A DNA stretch of 64,000 nt from an uncultured Alistipes sp. (lineage in GTDB: Bacteria > Bacteroidota > Bacteroidia > Bacteroidales > Rikenellaceae): assembly GCA_944321175.1 (NCBI GenBank), contig CALUKI010000023.1:19224-83223 (forward strand), in the 5' to 3' direction. Positions 8,487-18,565 of the stretch are shown in pieces. The translations under genes and the position numbers were made by a program. Positions within the stretch are counted from its first letter, which is position 1, and each line of letters starts with the position of its first letter. The notes under the pieces were generated by a model that was not told the DNA's origin, made no database searches, and saw only the letters and a program-made list of their open reading frames with translations.

Positions 8487-9152
8487 ATGTACCGTATTCC
8501 CCGCATAGCCTGCAATTCCGCCTGTCCGGCCTCCGTAGAGGCGGCCTTTGCGCTAACCCGGCCCGAAACAATCGGCTGCAACAATTGGGCGGAAGCCTAT
8601 CCCTACATGCCCCATGCAACGTTCCGCATCTTCCATACGGGCGAAGAGCTGCTGTTGCGATTCGACGTCGAGGAGCAGGATACGGCGGCGAAGGTTCTCG
8701 ACGACAACGGCCCTGTATGGACCGACTCGTGCGTGGAGTTTTTCTTCCGTCCGGACACGGGCGACCGTTACTACAATTTCGAAACCAACTGCATCGGCAC
8801 AATGCTGTTGGGCCGCCGGCGGAGCCGCGACGATGCGGAACATGCTCCGGCCGACGTGCTGCGCCGGATCCGGAGGCAAACGACATTCCCCTATCGCCGG
8901 CCGGTCGCAACGACGGAGGACAACCGGTGGCGACTGACGCTCGTCATCCCCGTCACGGCACTGTTCGGCGAAGAGCTGAAGAGCTGGGCGGGCGTGCACG
9001 GAAGCATGAATCTCTACAAATGCGGCGACTCGCTGGCACGGCCGCACTACCTGTCATGGCAGCCCGTGGCCACGCCGCACCCCGATTTTCACCGGCCCGA
9101 ATTTTTCAAGCCGGTTCTCTTCGAGCCGCAGACCGACAAACAAAACAGATAA
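8487..9152 (+). CDS. CBM9-like carbohydrate-binding family protein
   Basis: A 221-residue protein without a signal peptide that matches the family 9 carbohydrate-binding-like beta-sandwich fold. Typical blocks are [20 protein letters not shown], the acidic [11 protein letters not shown] motif, [10 protein letters not shown] and a late MNLYKCGDS with LSWQPV. In Bacteroidetes such stand-alone proteins are common, and their ligands are mostly unknown. The start at 8487 is chosen because residues before it have no family similarity. It ends 13 bases before glpK and is very likely co-transcribed with glpK and glpF, which suggests a link to sugar or polyol metabolism; that link is inference. Confidence 0.8.
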   Translation: MYRIPRIACNSACPASVEAAFALTRPETIGCNNWAEAYPYMPHATFRIFHTGEELLLRFDVEEQDTAAKVLDDNGPVWTDSCVEFFFRPDTGDRYYNFETNCIGTMLLGRRRSRDDAEHAPADVLRRIRRQTTFPYRRPVATTEDNRWRLTLVIPVTALFGEELKSWAGVHGSMNLYKCGDSLARPHYLSWQPVATPHPDFHRPEFFKPVLFEPQTDKQNR

Positions 9153-9165
9153 ATACAGAGACTCC

Positions 9166-10668
9166 ATGAAACCGAAGTATGTATTGGCACTCGATCAGGG
9201 GACGACCTCCTCGCGTGCCGTAGTGTTCAATTCCCGCTGTGAAATCGTCGCGATGTCGCAGCGGCCGTTCAACCAACAATTCCCGCATCCGGGCTGGGTG
9301 GAGCACAACCCGCTGGAGATCTGGTCCACACAGTCGTTCGTCATGGAAAACGCCGTCAACAAGGCGGGGGCCGACTGGACGGAAATCGTGGCGCTGGGCA
9401 TCACAAACCAACGCGAGACGACGATCGTCTGGGACCGTGCGACCTCCGAACCGATCTACAACGCCATCGTATGGCAGGACCGCCGCACGGCTGAATATTG
9501 CGACACGTTGCGGGAACAGGGGCTGACCGAACGCATACGGGAAAAGACGGGACTGATTCTCGACGCCTACTTTTCCGCCACCAAGATCCGGTGGATTCTG
9601 GACAACGTGCCGGGAGCGCGGATACGCGCCGAGCGGGGTGAATTGTGTTTCGGGACGGTCGATACCTGGCTGACATGGCGGCTGACGGGCGGACGGCTTC
9701 ATGTGACCGATGTCTCGAACGCCTCACGCACGCTGCTTTTCAACATCCATACGCTTGCATGGGACGAAGAACTGCTCGACCTGTTCGACATCCCCCGGTC
9801 GATATTGCCGAAGGTTGTACCGAGCAGTGCCGTCTATGGCATGACGGAGTGCCCGCAGATTCCCAGTCCGGTACCGATTGCCGGCATCGCAGGAGACCAG
9901 CAGGCTGCATTGTTCGGCCAGCAGTGCATCGAGCCCTATTCAGCCAAGACGACCTACGGCACCGGCTGTTTCATCATGCTCAACACGGGCGACAAACCGC
10001 ACATGTCGGAAAACAATCTGCTGGCAACCGTCGCATGGCAGCGCAACGGGGAGACGGCCTACGCCCTCGAAGGAAGCGTTTTCGTGGGCGGGTCGATCAT
10101 CCAGTGGCTGCGCGACGGTCTGAAATTCTTCTCGTCGTCGGCCGATTCGGAGGCCCTGGCAGCATCGGTCGAGGATTCCGGCGGCGTCTGTCTCGTACCG
10201 GCACTGACGGGCTTGGGAGCCCCCTACTGGGATCCCTATGCACGGGGGACGATCATCGGCATCACACGGGGCACGACCTCGGCGCACATTACCCGCGCGG
10301 CGCTCGAAGCAATCGCCTTTCAGGTGGATGACGTAGTACGGGCAATGGCGGCCGATACGGGCCATACCTCGACCGATATGCGCGTCGATGGCGGAGCGGT
10401 GTCGAACAACCTGCTCATGCAGTTCCAGTCGGATCTGACAAACGTGAAGATCATCCGGCCGGCGGTGATGGAGTCAACGGCATTGGGTGCGGCATTGTTT
10501 GCCGGTCTTGCCGTCGGATTCTGGCATTCGACCGATGAAATCGGCACGTTGCTGCGTCCGGAACGCACCTTCACGCCGCAGGCCGATCCGGCGGAGATGG
10601 AGCGGCGGCGGCGCTTGTGGCACAAGGCCGTAGGCCGGAGCCTGCATTGGGCCGAACAATCCGAATAA
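9166..10668 (+). CDS. glpK: Glycerol kinase
   Basis: A 500-residue FGGY-family kinase that phosphorylates glycerol to sn-glycerol 3-phosphate with ATP. The N-terminal [12 protein letters not shown] phosphate-binding loop, [13 protein letters not shown], the substrate loop [12 protein letters not shown], and the C-terminal [13 protein letters not shown] and [19 protein letters not shown] blocks all match GlpK specifically rather than xylulose or gluconate kinases. Length is standard (E. coli 502 aa). It lies between the CBM9-like gene (13 bases) and glpF (33 bases), the common glycerol uptake arrangement. No glpD is in this window. Confidence 0.97.
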   Translation: MKPKYVLALDQGTTSSRAVVFNSRCEIVAMSQRPFNQQFPHPGWVEHNPLEIWSTQSFVMENAVNKAGADWTEIVALGITNQRETTIVWDRATSEPIYNAIVWQDRRTAEYCDTLREQGLTERIREKTGLILDAYFSATKIRWILDNVPGARIRAERGELCFGTVDTWLTWRLTGGRLHVTDVSNASRTLLFNIHTLAWDEELLDLFDIPRSILPKVVPSSAVYGMTECPQIPSPVPIAGIAGDQQAALFGQQCIEPYSAKTTYGTGCFIMLNTGDKPHMSENNLLATVAWQRNGETAYALEGSVFVGGSIIQWLRDGLKFFSSSADSEALAASVEDSGGVCLVPALTGLGAPYWDPYARGTIIGITRGTTSAHITRAALEAIAFQVDDVVRAMAADTGHTSTDMRVDGGAVSNNLLMQFQSDLTNVKIIRPAVMESTALGAALFAGLAVGFWHSTDEIGTLLRPERTFTPQADPAEMERRRRLWHKAVGRSLHWAEQSE

Positions 10669-10701
10669 CCGGACAGAAAAACTCAAACAACCGAAACTAC
10701 C

Positions 10702-11439
10702 ATGACACCTTTTCTTGCTGAATTCATCGGAACGGCCGTACTGGTATTGTTGGGTACGGGCGTATGCGCAAACGTATCGCTGCCGCATACGAAGGGGCAC
10801 GGCAGCGGACTCATCGTCGTCATTTTCTCGTGGGCGATGGCCGTATTTGCGGGCGTCGTCATTGCGGGCCCGTACAGCGGGGCGCATCTCAATCCGGCCG
10901 TCACGCTGGGCTTCGCCGCATGCGGGCTCTTTCCCTGGGGTGATGTTCCGGCCTACGTCCTCGCACAGATGTGCGGGGGTTTGGCAGGCGCCCTCGTCAT
11001 GTGGCTTTTCTACCGCCACCATTTCAATCTGGAGGAGAATCCCGATACGATACGCTGCGTCTTCTGCACCTCTCCGGAGATCCGCAAACCGGCCTCGAAC
11101 CTGCTGAGCGAGACCATTGCGACATTCGTGCTGGTCTTCGGAATCTTCTACATTACCGACGGGCATCTGGCCTCGGCGGAAGGCGATCTTCCCGTCGGAC
11201 TGGGATCCGTCGGCGCCCTGCCCGTAGCGATGCTCATCCTGGTCATCGGCGGTGCACTGGGCGGCACGACGGGATATTCGCTCAATCCCGCGCGCGATCT
11301 CTCGCCGCGCATCATTCATGCGCTGGTGCCGATCCGCCACAAGGGGCCGAGCGACTGGGGCTATGCGTGGATCGCTTCGGTCGGGCCGCTCATCGGAGCC
11401 CTGCTTGCTGCGGGTGTGCAGCGGCTGCTTCCGGCATGA
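10702..11439 (+). CDS. glpF: Glycerol uptake facilitator, aquaglyceroporin
   Basis: A 245-residue inner-membrane channel of the MIP family with six transmembrane helices and two half-helices. The two NPA boxes are SGAHLNPAVTLGF and GYSLNPARDLSPR; the Asp directly after NPAR is the usual mark of glycerol facilitators as opposed to strict water channels. It lets glycerol diffuse into the cell, where GlpK traps it by phosphorylation. It is the last gene of the CBM9-glpK-glpF unit. It could supply glycerol released by the phosphodiesterases of the 18.5-29.7 kb locus, but that functional link is speculative. Confidence 0.95.
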   Translation: MTPFLAEFIGTAVLVLLGTGVCANVSLPHTKGHGSGLIVVIFSWAMAVFAGVVIAGPYSGAHLNPAVTLGFAACGLFPWGDVPAYVLAQMCGGLAGALVMWLFYRHHFNLEENPDTIRCVFCTSPEIRKPASNLLSETIATFVLVFGIFYITDGHLASAEGDLPVGLGSVGALPVAMLILVIGGALGGTTGYSLNPARDLSPRIIHALVPIRHKGPSDWGYAWIASVGPLIGALLAAGVQRLLPA

Positions 11440-11803
11440 GCACCTGCGGGAATTTGAGTTCCAAACCGGTTTCCCCGCCAAACGATCCGCCCCGACCCCG
11501 CACCCGGAGGTCGGGGCAACCGTTTCTCCGGCGGCACACGAAAGGGCCGCAGAGAAGGAGGGGGGGGGGCATGCGGGGACTTCATCGGCTCAGGAGACGG
11601 CAAGGCACACCGTCCCGTCTCCTGACATGAAATACAAAGGCGGCAAGGAGTGCAGGCAGATTTCTTTTCATCACGCAAAACGGGTTAGCGGTTCATCATT
11701 CAAGACAACGCCCCATACGCAAATAAAGATACGACAAAAAACCGCCTGTCCGTGACAGAACGTCATTGTTTTTTGCAGAAACGGGAAATGTCCGCAAGGG
11801 CCG
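11440..11803. other. Intergenic region between convergent glpF and EamA genes, with G10 tract
   Basis: Three elements are visible. A GCCCCGACC/GGTCGGGGC hairpin lies at 11489-11517. A run of ten G lies at 11560-11569. A second inverted repeat has arms TCAGGAGACGG (11590-11600) and CCGTCTCCTGA (11615-11625). Neither hairpin has a long U-tract, but either may end transcription. No gene is supported. Confidence 0.6.
11560..11569. repeat. Homopolymer tract G10
   Basis: Ten consecutive G on the plus strand, the longest mononucleotide G run in the window, placed between convergent genes about 120 bases after glpF. Confidence 0.9.
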
Positions 11804-12709
11804 CTATTTCGAGCCGATCCAGAGGAAGAACATCCCGACGAGAATCAGCAACAGATCGACCGCCTTGGCCCGCAGGTTCCGCTCATGGAAAAGCAGGGCG
11901 CCGAAACCGAAGGAGACGATGACCGAACCGCGGCGTATCATCGAGACGATGGAGATCATCGCATCGGAATCGCTCAGGGCATAGAGATAGCACAGGTCGG
12001 CGGCGGAGAGAAAGATCGAGATCAGCGGGATGGCCCAGCTCCAATGGAACGGGGTGGTGCGGTGCCGGCGGGGCCACCAGATGAGTCCTACAGCGGCCGT
12101 CATCATCCAGAACTGATAGAAGGTGTACCAGCTCTGAACGAAGACGGGGTCGAGACGCCGCGTGATGAATTTGTCGTAGAGGCCGCTTGCAGCACCCAGC
12201 AGGGCTGCGGCCGCGACACAGTAGATCCAGATGTTGTGTCGGAAATCGACGCCCTCCTTCCGGCTCGAACGGCTCAACAGCAGCAGCGAGACTACGGCCA
12301 GCGCCACGCCGATCCACTGGTATCCGTTAAGCCGCTCACCGAAGATGAGCATCGCGCCGACGAGCGTCATCACGGGACGAGTGGCGTTGATCGGGCCGAC
12401 GATTGTCAGCGGCAGATGTTTGATTCCGAAATAGCCGAAAACCCACGACGACAATACGATGCAGGATTTGAGCACCACGAGGAGATGCGCCTGCGGATCG
12501 CCCGACGGGCAACGCAGCGGCGTAGCGTCGAACCATCCCCATCCGCCGGCCGTCGAGAGGATCGTCGGCAGGAAGAGCAGCGACGAGAAGAGGGTATTGA
12601 GCAGGAGTACGGGCAGCACGGCATTGTCGCGCAGCGCCTGTTTTTTGGCCACGTCATACAATCCCAGCAGGGCCGCCGAGGTGAAAGCGAGCAGCAACCA
12701 CATGATCAA
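11804..12709 (-). CDS. EamA-family (DMT superfamily) transporter
   Basis: A 301-residue inner-membrane protein with about ten hydrophobic helices arranged as two EamA halves. The first ends in the typical INATRPVMTLVGAMLIFGERL block and the second in SMIRRGSVIVSFGFGALLFHER. The family exports or imports small metabolites such as amino acids, nucleobases or sugars; the substrate cannot be read from sequence. It lies 77 bases downstream of lysA on the same strand, so an amino-acid exporter in the lysine/diaminopimelate context is possible but unproven. The start at 12709 gives the N-terminus MIMWLLLAF; the Met two codons later is an alternative. Confidence 0.85.
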   Translation of the reverse strand: MIMWLLLAFTSAALLGLYDVAKKQALRDNAVLPVLLLNTLFSSLLFLPTILSTAGGWGWFDATPLRCPSGDPQAHLLVVLKSCIVLSSWVFGYFGIKHLPLTIVGPINATRPVMTLVGAMLIFGERLNGYQWIGVALAVVSLLLLSRSSRKEGVDFRHNIWIYCVAAAALLGAASGLYDKFITRRLDPVFVQSWYTFYQFWMMTAAVGLIWWPRRHRTTPFHWSWAIPLISIFLSAADLCYLYALSDSDAMISIVSMIRRGSVIVSFGFGALLFHERNLRAKAVDLLLILVGMFFLWIGSK

Positions 12710-12786
12710 TCAACTATGGACAGGCAGGAGTGCACCGTTCAAAGGAACGGCACATGCGTTATCGAACCGGTCGCCGATGCAGCCGG

Positions 12787-13950
12787 TCATTTCATGAGAT
12801 CTTCGCCATAGACGGCCCCGGGCAGATCGTGGAGGTTGTATCGCGACGCCATAGACATGCCGTATGCTCCGGCCGACTTGATGGTCAGGAGGTCGCCGCG
12901 CTGCGACCGCCGCAGACTGACATTCTCGTCGAAGCGGTCGGTCGATTCGCAGGCGGTGCCCACAACCGTATATTTGTCGGAACGGTCGGTTTCGGCCGTA
13001 ATGTTCTCGATATTGTGGTAGGAGCCGTACAGTGCCGGACGGATCAGTTCGGTCATCGAAGCATCGACGATGAGGAGTTTGCGGCCCGTAGCGGTCGTTT
13101 TGTTGAAAAGCACGCGCGTAATGAGTTCGCCGCATTCACCGACGATCGAACGCCCGAATTCGAAATGCACTTCGCGGTCGCCCACGCGCAGATGGTTGTG
13201 CACGATGGCGAACAACGATGCGAAATTGGGAATCGGCTCGTTTTCGGGCATGTCGTAGTTGATGCCCAGCCCGCCGCCGACATCGACGAACCGGAAATTG
13301 AATCCGAGCCGTTCGAGGTTCTCGACGATGACGTTGACCTTCAGACACATGTTTTCGAAGACATGCAGTTCGCGGATCTGCGAACCGATATGCAGGTGCA
13401 CACCGACGATATTGAGGTGTTCGAGCGCGCGGATACGGGCGGCATTGTCGAGAATCTCCTCGTAGGAGATACCGAACTTGCTGTCGGCCTGACCGGTATC
13501 GATGCAATGGTTGGTTTTGGGATCGATGTCGGGATTGATGCGCAGGGCCACATCGACCCGCCGGCCGGCTTCGGCGGCGAAGGCGTCGAGGACGGTCAGC
13601 TCCTCGATCGATTCGCAGTTGACGGCCATGATTCCCTGTTCGATGGCATAGCGGAGCTCCTTGTCGCGTTTCCCCACACCGGCATAGACGATGGTGCGGG
13701 GATCGAAACCCGCTTCGACCGCCTTGCGTATCTCGTTTCCGGAAGCACAATCGACACCCAACCCGTATTCGCGGATGATCGAAAGCAAACGGTCGTCGTA
13801 ATTGGCTTTTATGGCATAATGGACCTTATAGTTGTAACGCTGCGATTCGTTGACGACGCTTTCGAGCGTCTGACGCAACAATTCCGTGTCATAGAGATAG
13901 AAGGGCGTTTCCAGATCCCGGAGCCGCGAGGCGATACGTTTGCTCAACAT
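12787..13950 (-). CDS. lysA: Diaminopimelate decarboxylase
   Basis: A 387-residue PLP-dependent fold-III decarboxylase converting meso-diaminopimelate to L-lysine. The PLP lysine is in HYAIKANYDD near residue 49, and ASGNEI and HIGSQI are the expected barrel blocks. The second active-site segment VGTACESTDRFDENV contains the conserved Cys-Glu-Ser. It probably works with dapB (41877-42590), which lies elsewhere in the window. No exact -7 box is seen immediately upstream; the nearest minus-strand TACCTTTG is at 14270-14277, which would give a leader of about 310 bases. Confidence 0.95.
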   Translation of the reverse strand: MLSKRIASRLRDLETPFYLYDTELLRQTLESVVNESQRYNYKVHYAIKANYDDRLLSIIREYGLGVDCASGNEIRKAVEAGFDPRTIVYAGVGKRDKELRYAIEQGIMAVNCESIEELTVLDAFAAEAGRRVDVALRINPDIDPKTNHCIDTGQADSKFGISYEEILDNAARIRALEHLNIVGVHLHIGSQIRELHVFENMCLKVNVIVENLERLGFNFRFVDVGGGLGINYDMPENEPIPNFASLFAIVHNHLRVGDREVHFEFGRSIVGECGELITRVLFNKTTATGRKLLIVDASMTELIRPALYGSYHNIENITAETDRSDKYTVVGTACESTDRFDENVSLRRSQRGDLLTIKSAGAYGMSMASRYNLHDLPGAVYGEDLMK

Positions 13951-14269
13951 AATTACATCTATTTAGTTTTCAGACATCTGTCATCGTTTACATGATGTGC
14001 GGCATCGGGTCTGCGCCAATCCTCGGCCGCACCTCATTCGACCCGCACCGCAAACCGCTCGGCTCTGTGCGGAGCAAAAGGGCGCGACAGCGCCGGCCCC
14101 TGCACGGCCCGCCGCAACCGCCGAATGTCCGGCAACGGCACATGCCGCCGTCTCGGAACACGCACATCCCGAAGGAGTCGCGGCATGGAACTCATCGAGA
14201 AACGGTTCTCCGCCTCCAGCGGCAGGAATCCGACGGGCTGTGGAATGCTTTTCAGCGGGTTAACGAGGG

Positions 14270-14277
14270 CAAAGGTA
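14270..14277 (-). promoter_or_regulatory. Possible lysA promoter -7 element
   Basis: The minus strand reads TACCTTTG, an exact TAnnTTTG match. The nearest upstream TTTG is 23 bases away, slightly beyond the usual spacing. It is the only such box in front of lysA. Confidence 0.4.
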
Positions 14278-14348
14278 GCCAAAATAGCGATTCGACAGCG
14301 CAAACTGCCGAAGAATTTTCATTTCGGAGCGGGAAAAACGGGTGTACA

Positions 14349-14380
14349 TTTGGCGATTTTGAATCCGGTTTGTATCTTTG
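14349..14380 (+). promoter_or_regulatory. lepA promoter
   Basis: TTTG at 14349-14352, exactly 20 bases, then TATCTTTG at 14373-14380: a textbook Bacteroidetes promoter. Transcription would begin about 55 bases before the lepA start codon. Confidence 0.8.
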
Positions 14381-14442
14381 TAGTGTGGATCGGGATCCGA
14401 CGAGTCCCGCTGTCCGCCGGTTGACATTCAAGAAATTACTAC

Positions 14443-16233
14443 ATGAAGCACATACGCAATTTCTGCATCATCGCACATATCGATCACGGGAAGAGCACGC
14501 TTGCCGACCGTCTGCTGGAAAAGACCAACACGCTGAACCAACGGGAGATGCAGGCTCAGGTTCTGGACGACATGGATCTCGAACGCGAAAAGGGAATCAC
14601 CATCAAGAGCCACGCCATCCAGATGGAATATACGGCCCGTGACGGCGAACATTATGTTCTCAATCTGATCGACACGCCGGGGCATGTCGATTTTTCCTAC
14701 GAAGTATCACGCGCGATCGCCTCGTGCGAAGGGGCCCTGCTGGTGGTCGATGCCACGCAGGGCATTCAGGCGCAAACGATTTCGAACCTCTACCTTGCCG
14801 TCGGACACGATCTGGAGATCGTGCCCGTTCTGAACAAGATCGATGTGGACTCGGCGATGATCGACGAGGTAACCGATCAGGTGATCGATCTGATCGGCTG
14901 CAGGAAGGAGGATATTCTCCTTGCGTCGGGCAAGACGGGCGAGGGCGTCGAAGAGATCCTCGAAGCGATCATCCACCGCATACCGGCCCCGCAGGGAGAC
15001 GATTCGGCGCCGCTGCAGGCGTTGATCTTCGACTCGGTATTCAATCCTTTCCGGGGGATCATCGCCTATTTCCGCATCTTCAACGGCTCGATCCGCAAGG
15101 GAGAACATGTGAAATTCATCAATACGGGCGCGGAATACGACGCCGATGAAGTCGGCGTTCTGAAGCTGAAGATGTCGCCGCGCGACGAGCTGCATGCGGG
15201 CGATGTAGGCTACATCTGCTCCGGTATCAAAAACTCGTCGGAGGTAAAGGTCGGCGATACCATCACGTCTGTTGCGACGCCCAGCCTCGAAGCGATTGCC
15301 GGCTTCGAGGATGTGAAACCGATGGTCTTCGCGGGCGTTTATCCGGTCGTCGCCGACCAGTACGAGGATTTGCGCGCCTCGCTCGAAAAGCTGCAGCTCA
15401 ACGATGCGTCGCTGACCTTCGAACCGGAGAGTTCGCTGGCGCTGGGCTTCGGATTCCGCTGCGGATTCCTCGGCCTGCTGCACATGGAGATCATTCAGGA
15501 GCGGCTCTATCGGGAGTTCGACATGGACGTCATCACGACGGTTCCGAATGTCTCGTACCGCATCACCACGACATCGGGCGAGCAGCTGGAGGTGCACAAC
15601 CCTTCGGGGCTGCCCGAAATCACGAAGGTGGCAAAGATCGAAGAGCCGTACATTCTGGCGCAGATCATCACCAAATCCGATTTTCTGGGCAGCGTCATCA
15701 AACTCTGCATCGACAAGCGGGGCACGTTGAAGAACCAGACGTTCATCACCACCGACCGCGTGGAGGTCAACTTCGACATGCCGCTTTCGGAAATCGTCTT
15801 CGACTTCTACGACAAGCTCAAGTCGATTTCGAAAGGTTACGCCTCGTTCGACTACCACCGCACGGGCTACCAGCCGTCGAAACTGGCCAAACTCGATATC
15901 CTGCTCAACGGCGAGCCGGTCGATGCGCTGTCGTCGCTCATCTATGCCGACCACGCCTACGATTTCGGACGGAAGATGTGCGAGAAACTCAAGGAGCTGA
16001 TCCCGCGCCAGCAGTTCGACATCGCCATACAGGCCGCCATCGGCGCCAAGATCATCGCCCGCGAGACGGTCAAGGCCGTGCGGAAGGACGTGACGGCGAA
16101 GTGCTACGGCGGCGACATCACGCGCAAGCGCAAACTTCTGGAGAAACAGAAGGCGGGCAAGAAGCGCATGCGCCAGATCGGGCAGGTGCAGGTGCCGCAA
16201 TCGGCATTCCTTGCCGTACTGAAAATGGACTAA
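14443..16233 (+). CDS. lepA: Elongation factor 4 (LepA), ribosome back-translocating GTPase
   Basis: A 596-residue translational GTPase. G1 is AHIDHGKST near the N-terminus, G3 is [12 protein letters not shown] and G4 is NKIDVDSA. LepA lacks domain IV of EF-G and ends in its own C-terminal domain, here with [20 protein letters not shown] and the final KMRQIG-like block ([15 protein letters not shown]). The full length matches the family (about 599 aa). It has its own promoter. A hairpin and 45 bases separate it from the acyl-CoA synthetase, which may be read from the same transcript. Confidence 0.97.
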   Translation: MKHIRNFCIIAHIDHGKSTLADRLLEKTNTLNQREMQAQVLDDMDLEREKGITIKSHAIQMEYTARDGEHYVLNLIDTPGHVDFSYEVSRAIASCEGALLVVDATQGIQAQTISNLYLAVGHDLEIVPVLNKIDVDSAMIDEVTDQVIDLIGCRKEDILLASGKTGEGVEEILEAIIHRIPAPQGDDSAPLQALIFDSVFNPFRGIIAYFRIFNGSIRKGEHVKFINTGAEYDADEVGVLKLKMSPRDELHAGDVGYICSGIKNSSEVKVGDTITSVATPSLEAIAGFEDVKPMVFAGVYPVVADQYEDLRASLEKLQLNDASLTFEPESSLALGFGFRCGFLGLLHMEIIQERLYREFDMDVITTVPNVSYRITTTSGEQLEVHNPSGLPEITKVAKIEEPYILAQIITKSDFLGSVIKLCIDKRGTLKNQTFITTDRVEVNFDMPLSEIVFDFYDKLKSISKGYASFDYHRTGYQPSKLAKLDILLNGEPVDALSSLIYADHAYDFGRKMCEKLKELIPRQQFDIAIQAAIGAKIIARETVKAVRKDVTAKCYGGDITRKRKLLEKQKAGKKRMRQIGQVQVPQSAFLAVLKMD

Positions 16234-16237
16234 TCGG

Positions 16238-16259
16238 GCGGCAGGGACGCCCCTGCCGC
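16238..16259. other. Hairpin between lepA and the acyl-CoA synthetase gene
   Basis: Perfect 9-base inverted repeat (16238-16246 and 16251-16259) just after the lepA stop. There is no U-tract, so it is more likely an mRNA end-protecting or attenuating structure than a full terminator. Confidence 0.5.
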
Positions 16260-16277
16260 ACCAAAAGATCCTGCCAT

Positions 16278-18176
16278 ATGAAGAAAACCCTCATCGATCT
16301 CTTCGAAGCCTCCGTCGCGAAATACGGCAAGAAGGCTTTTCTGCTCGAAAAACGGCATCACAAATTCGAGCCGACAACGTATGCACAAACCAAAGAACAG
16401 GCACTTGAGGTGGGAGCCGGACTTGCCGCAATGGGTGTCCGGCGCGGCGACAAGGTCGCGATTCTGGCCGAAGGCAGCAACGCTTGGATCATCTCCGAGC
16501 TGGGTCTCTTCTATGCGGGGGCGATCAGCGTACCGCTCTCCGTGAAACTCGAAGAGTCGAACGACCTGCTGTTCCGGCTGCGGCATGCGGAGGTCAAGGT
16601 GCTCTTCGTCTCGAAGCACCAGCTGCCGAAGATCCGCCGGATTCGGGAGAAGCTGCCGCAGATCGAACACATCATCGTCTTCGGCCATATTCCGCTGGAG
16701 GTGGGCGAGATGGCATACGGCACGCTCAAACGTCTCGGACGGGAGTACCTTGCCGACGACAGCCGCCGCGAAGAGTTCCTGAAGATCGGACAGTCGCTGC
16801 GCAACGAGGACTACGCGACGATCACCTATACGTCGGGTACGACGGCCGATCCCAAGGGGGTTATCCTTACGCACCGCAACTATACCGCCAATGTCGAACA
16901 GTCGCTCACGCGCATCGACATACCGTCATCGTACCGCACGCTCATCATCCTGCCGCTGGACCACTGTTTCGCCCACGTCGTGGGGTTCTACATCATGATT
17001 GCCTGCGGGGCGACGGTCGCCACCGTACAGATCGGACGCACGCCGATGGAGACACTCAAGAACATTCCGGTGAACATCCGCGAGGTGCGTCCCCATTTTC
17101 TGCTGTCGGTTCCGGCCCTTGCCAAGAACTTCCGCAAGAGCATCGAGAGTTCGGTCCGCGCAAAAGGGGGCGTTGCATGGGGCCTTTTCCGGCTGGGGCT
17201 CCGCACGGCCTACACCTACAACGGCGACGGGTACCGGCCCGGTCACGGCTGGCGGAAACTGTTATGGCCGTTGTATGCCTTCATCGACACGCTGTTGTTC
17301 CGCAAGGTCCGCAAGGCTTTCGGTGGGGAGCTGCGCTTCTTCGTGGGCGGCGGCGCACTGCTCGACACGGAGCTGCAGCGCTTCTTCTATGCCGTCGGGA
17401 TGCCGATGTTCCAAGGCTACGGGCTTTCGGAAGCCACGCCGGTCATCTCGACCAACTCGCCCAAACCGCGCAAATGCCATTTCGGATCGTCGGGCACGCT
17501 GGTGCAGCCGCTCGACTGCCGGATTCTGGACGAAGAGGGCCGCGAGATGCCCGTCGGCCAGAAAGGCGAAATCGTCATACGGGGCGAAAACGTCATGGCC
17601 GGCTACTGGAAGAATCCCGAAGCTACGGCCGACACGGTCCGCGACGGCTGGCTCCATACGGGCGATATGGGTTATCTGACCGCCGACGGCTTCCTGTATG
17701 TGCTGGGACGCTTCAAGAGCCTGCTGATTGCCTCCGACGGCGAGAAATACAGCCCCGAAGGGATGGAAGAGGCGATTGCCGACGCCTCGGCGCTGATCGA
17801 CCAGATCATCGTCCACAACAACCAGAATCCCTATACGGTTGCGGTAGTCGTTCCCAACCGCGATGAGTTGAAACGCCGTCAGGCGGCAGGAGCGGATCCG
17901 GCACAACTGGCACGGGCGGTCATGGGGGAGATCGACCAGTTCCGCAGCGGCGGCACGCACGGCGGCCAATTCCCCGACCGCTGGCTTCCGTCGGCCATCG
18001 CGATTGCTGATGATGCCTTCAGCGAACAGAACGGGCTTGTCAACAGCACGATGAAGGTTGTTCGGGGCAAAGTCGAAGAACGCTTCAGCGAACGGCTCGC
18101 GGCCCTGTACACGGCCGAAGGGAAAAGTGCGGACAGTGAGCCCAATCTCGCCGCCATACGCAAATGGCTGGAGTAA
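16278..18176 (+). CDS. Long-chain fatty acid-CoA ligase (AMP-forming)
   Basis: A 632-residue ANL-superfamily adenylating enzyme that activates fatty acids to acyl-CoA through an acyl-AMP. Visible motifs are the P-loop-like YTSGTTADPKGVILTHRN, the A4-A5 region FFVGGGALLDTELQ with MFQGYGLSEATPVIS, and the hinge block GDMGYLTADGFLYVLGRFK. The C-terminal catalytic region ends with NSTMKVVR. Length fits bacterial FadD15-like long-chain ligases (about 600 aa). The ATG at 16278 is the first start after the lepA stop and begins MKKTLIDLFEASV, a typical family N-terminus; the frame is open further upstream only because it overlaps lepA. Confidence 0.92.
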   Translation: MKKTLIDLFEASVAKYGKKAFLLEKRHHKFEPTTYAQTKEQALEVGAGLAAMGVRRGDKVAILAEGSNAWIISELGLFYAGAISVPLSVKLEESNDLLFRLRHAEVKVLFVSKHQLPKIRRIREKLPQIEHIIVFGHIPLEVGEMAYGTLKRLGREYLADDSRREEFLKIGQSLRNEDYATITYTSGTTADPKGVILTHRNYTANVEQSLTRIDIPSSYRTLIILPLDHCFAHVVGFYIMIACGATVATVQIGRTPMETLKNIPVNIREVRPHFLLSVPALAKNFRKSIESSVRAKGGVAWGLFRLGLRTAYTYNGDGYRPGHGWRKLLWPLYAFIDTLLFRKVRKAFGGELRFFVGGGALLDTELQRFFYAVGMPMFQGYGLSEATPVISTNSPKPRKCHFGSSGTLVQPLDCRILDEEGREMPVGQKGEIVIRGENVMAGYWKNPEATADTVRDGWLHTGDMGYLTADGFLYVLGRFKSLLIASDGEKYSPEGMEEAIADASALIDQIIVHNNQNPYTVAVVVPNRDELKRRQAAGADPAQLARAVMGEIDQFRSGGTHGGQFPDRWLPSAIAIADDAFSEQNGLVNSTMKVVRGKVEERFSERLAALYTAEGKSADSEPNLAAIRKWLE

Positions 18177-18290
18177 TCGACCGTAAAGAAGATGGGCAAC
18201 GGTTCCGGCACGATCAGACCCTGTACATATCTTTTGAAGTCCCCAACACCGTTCAATGCCACAACCGGAGAAAGCGGGAAGAGGCTGGAC

Positions 18291-18298
18291 GGGGGGGG
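18291..18298. repeat. Homopolymer tract G8
   Basis: Eight consecutive G in the convergent intergenic region, outside any gene. Confidence 0.85.
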
Positions 18299-18362
18299 TG
18301 ACGAAGAGACGGAAAAGGGTAACTGAAAAGAGAGGTATCGGGGCGTTGTCAGTCCCGCAATT

Positions 18363-18407
18363 ATGAAAATACAGCCGCGTGTCGTTAACACGCGGCTGTA
18401 TTTTCAT
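18363..18407. terminator. Bidirectional intrinsic terminator
   Basis: Perfect 20-base inverted repeat (18363-18382 and 18388-18407) with a 5-base CGTTA loop. The GC-rich core is flanked by AAAAT/ATTTT, suitable for termination in both directions between converging genes. Confidence 0.9.
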
Positions 18408-18565
18408 TGAGTTCCAATGGGGTTGCAGAACCGTTTTGCTCCAATACATACCTCCGTCGTCATCAAAAAACGCCCTCGGCCAATGATCATATGCGGCATG
18501 CCGGCGGCAGAGGTGTGATTATTCGGAATCCGTTTTTCGGATCCTCGCAGGAAAGAGGCGCCACG

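Larger units (their letters stand above)
13951..14442. other. Divergent intergenic region lysA / lepA, 492 bases
   Basis: It holds the lepA promoter (14349-14380) and a minus-strand -7 box (14270-14277). The 300 bases nearest lysA are GC-rich and contain no convincing gene; an Arg-rich minus-strand frame at 14034-14303 has no recognisable features. It may be a long untranslated leader for lysA. Confidence 0.5.
18177..18565. other. Convergent intergenic region, 389 bases
   Basis: It lies between the acyl-CoA synthetase and the GDPD gene, whose transcripts converge here. It contains a run of eight G at 18291-18298 and a strong bidirectional terminator at 18363-18407. No gene is supported. Confidence 0.7.

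Noticed and set aside
14034..14303. Minus-strand 89-codon frame upstream of lysA
   Set aside because: The Arg-rich translation shows no domain, signal or hydrophobic segment; the region is better read as leader or spacer.
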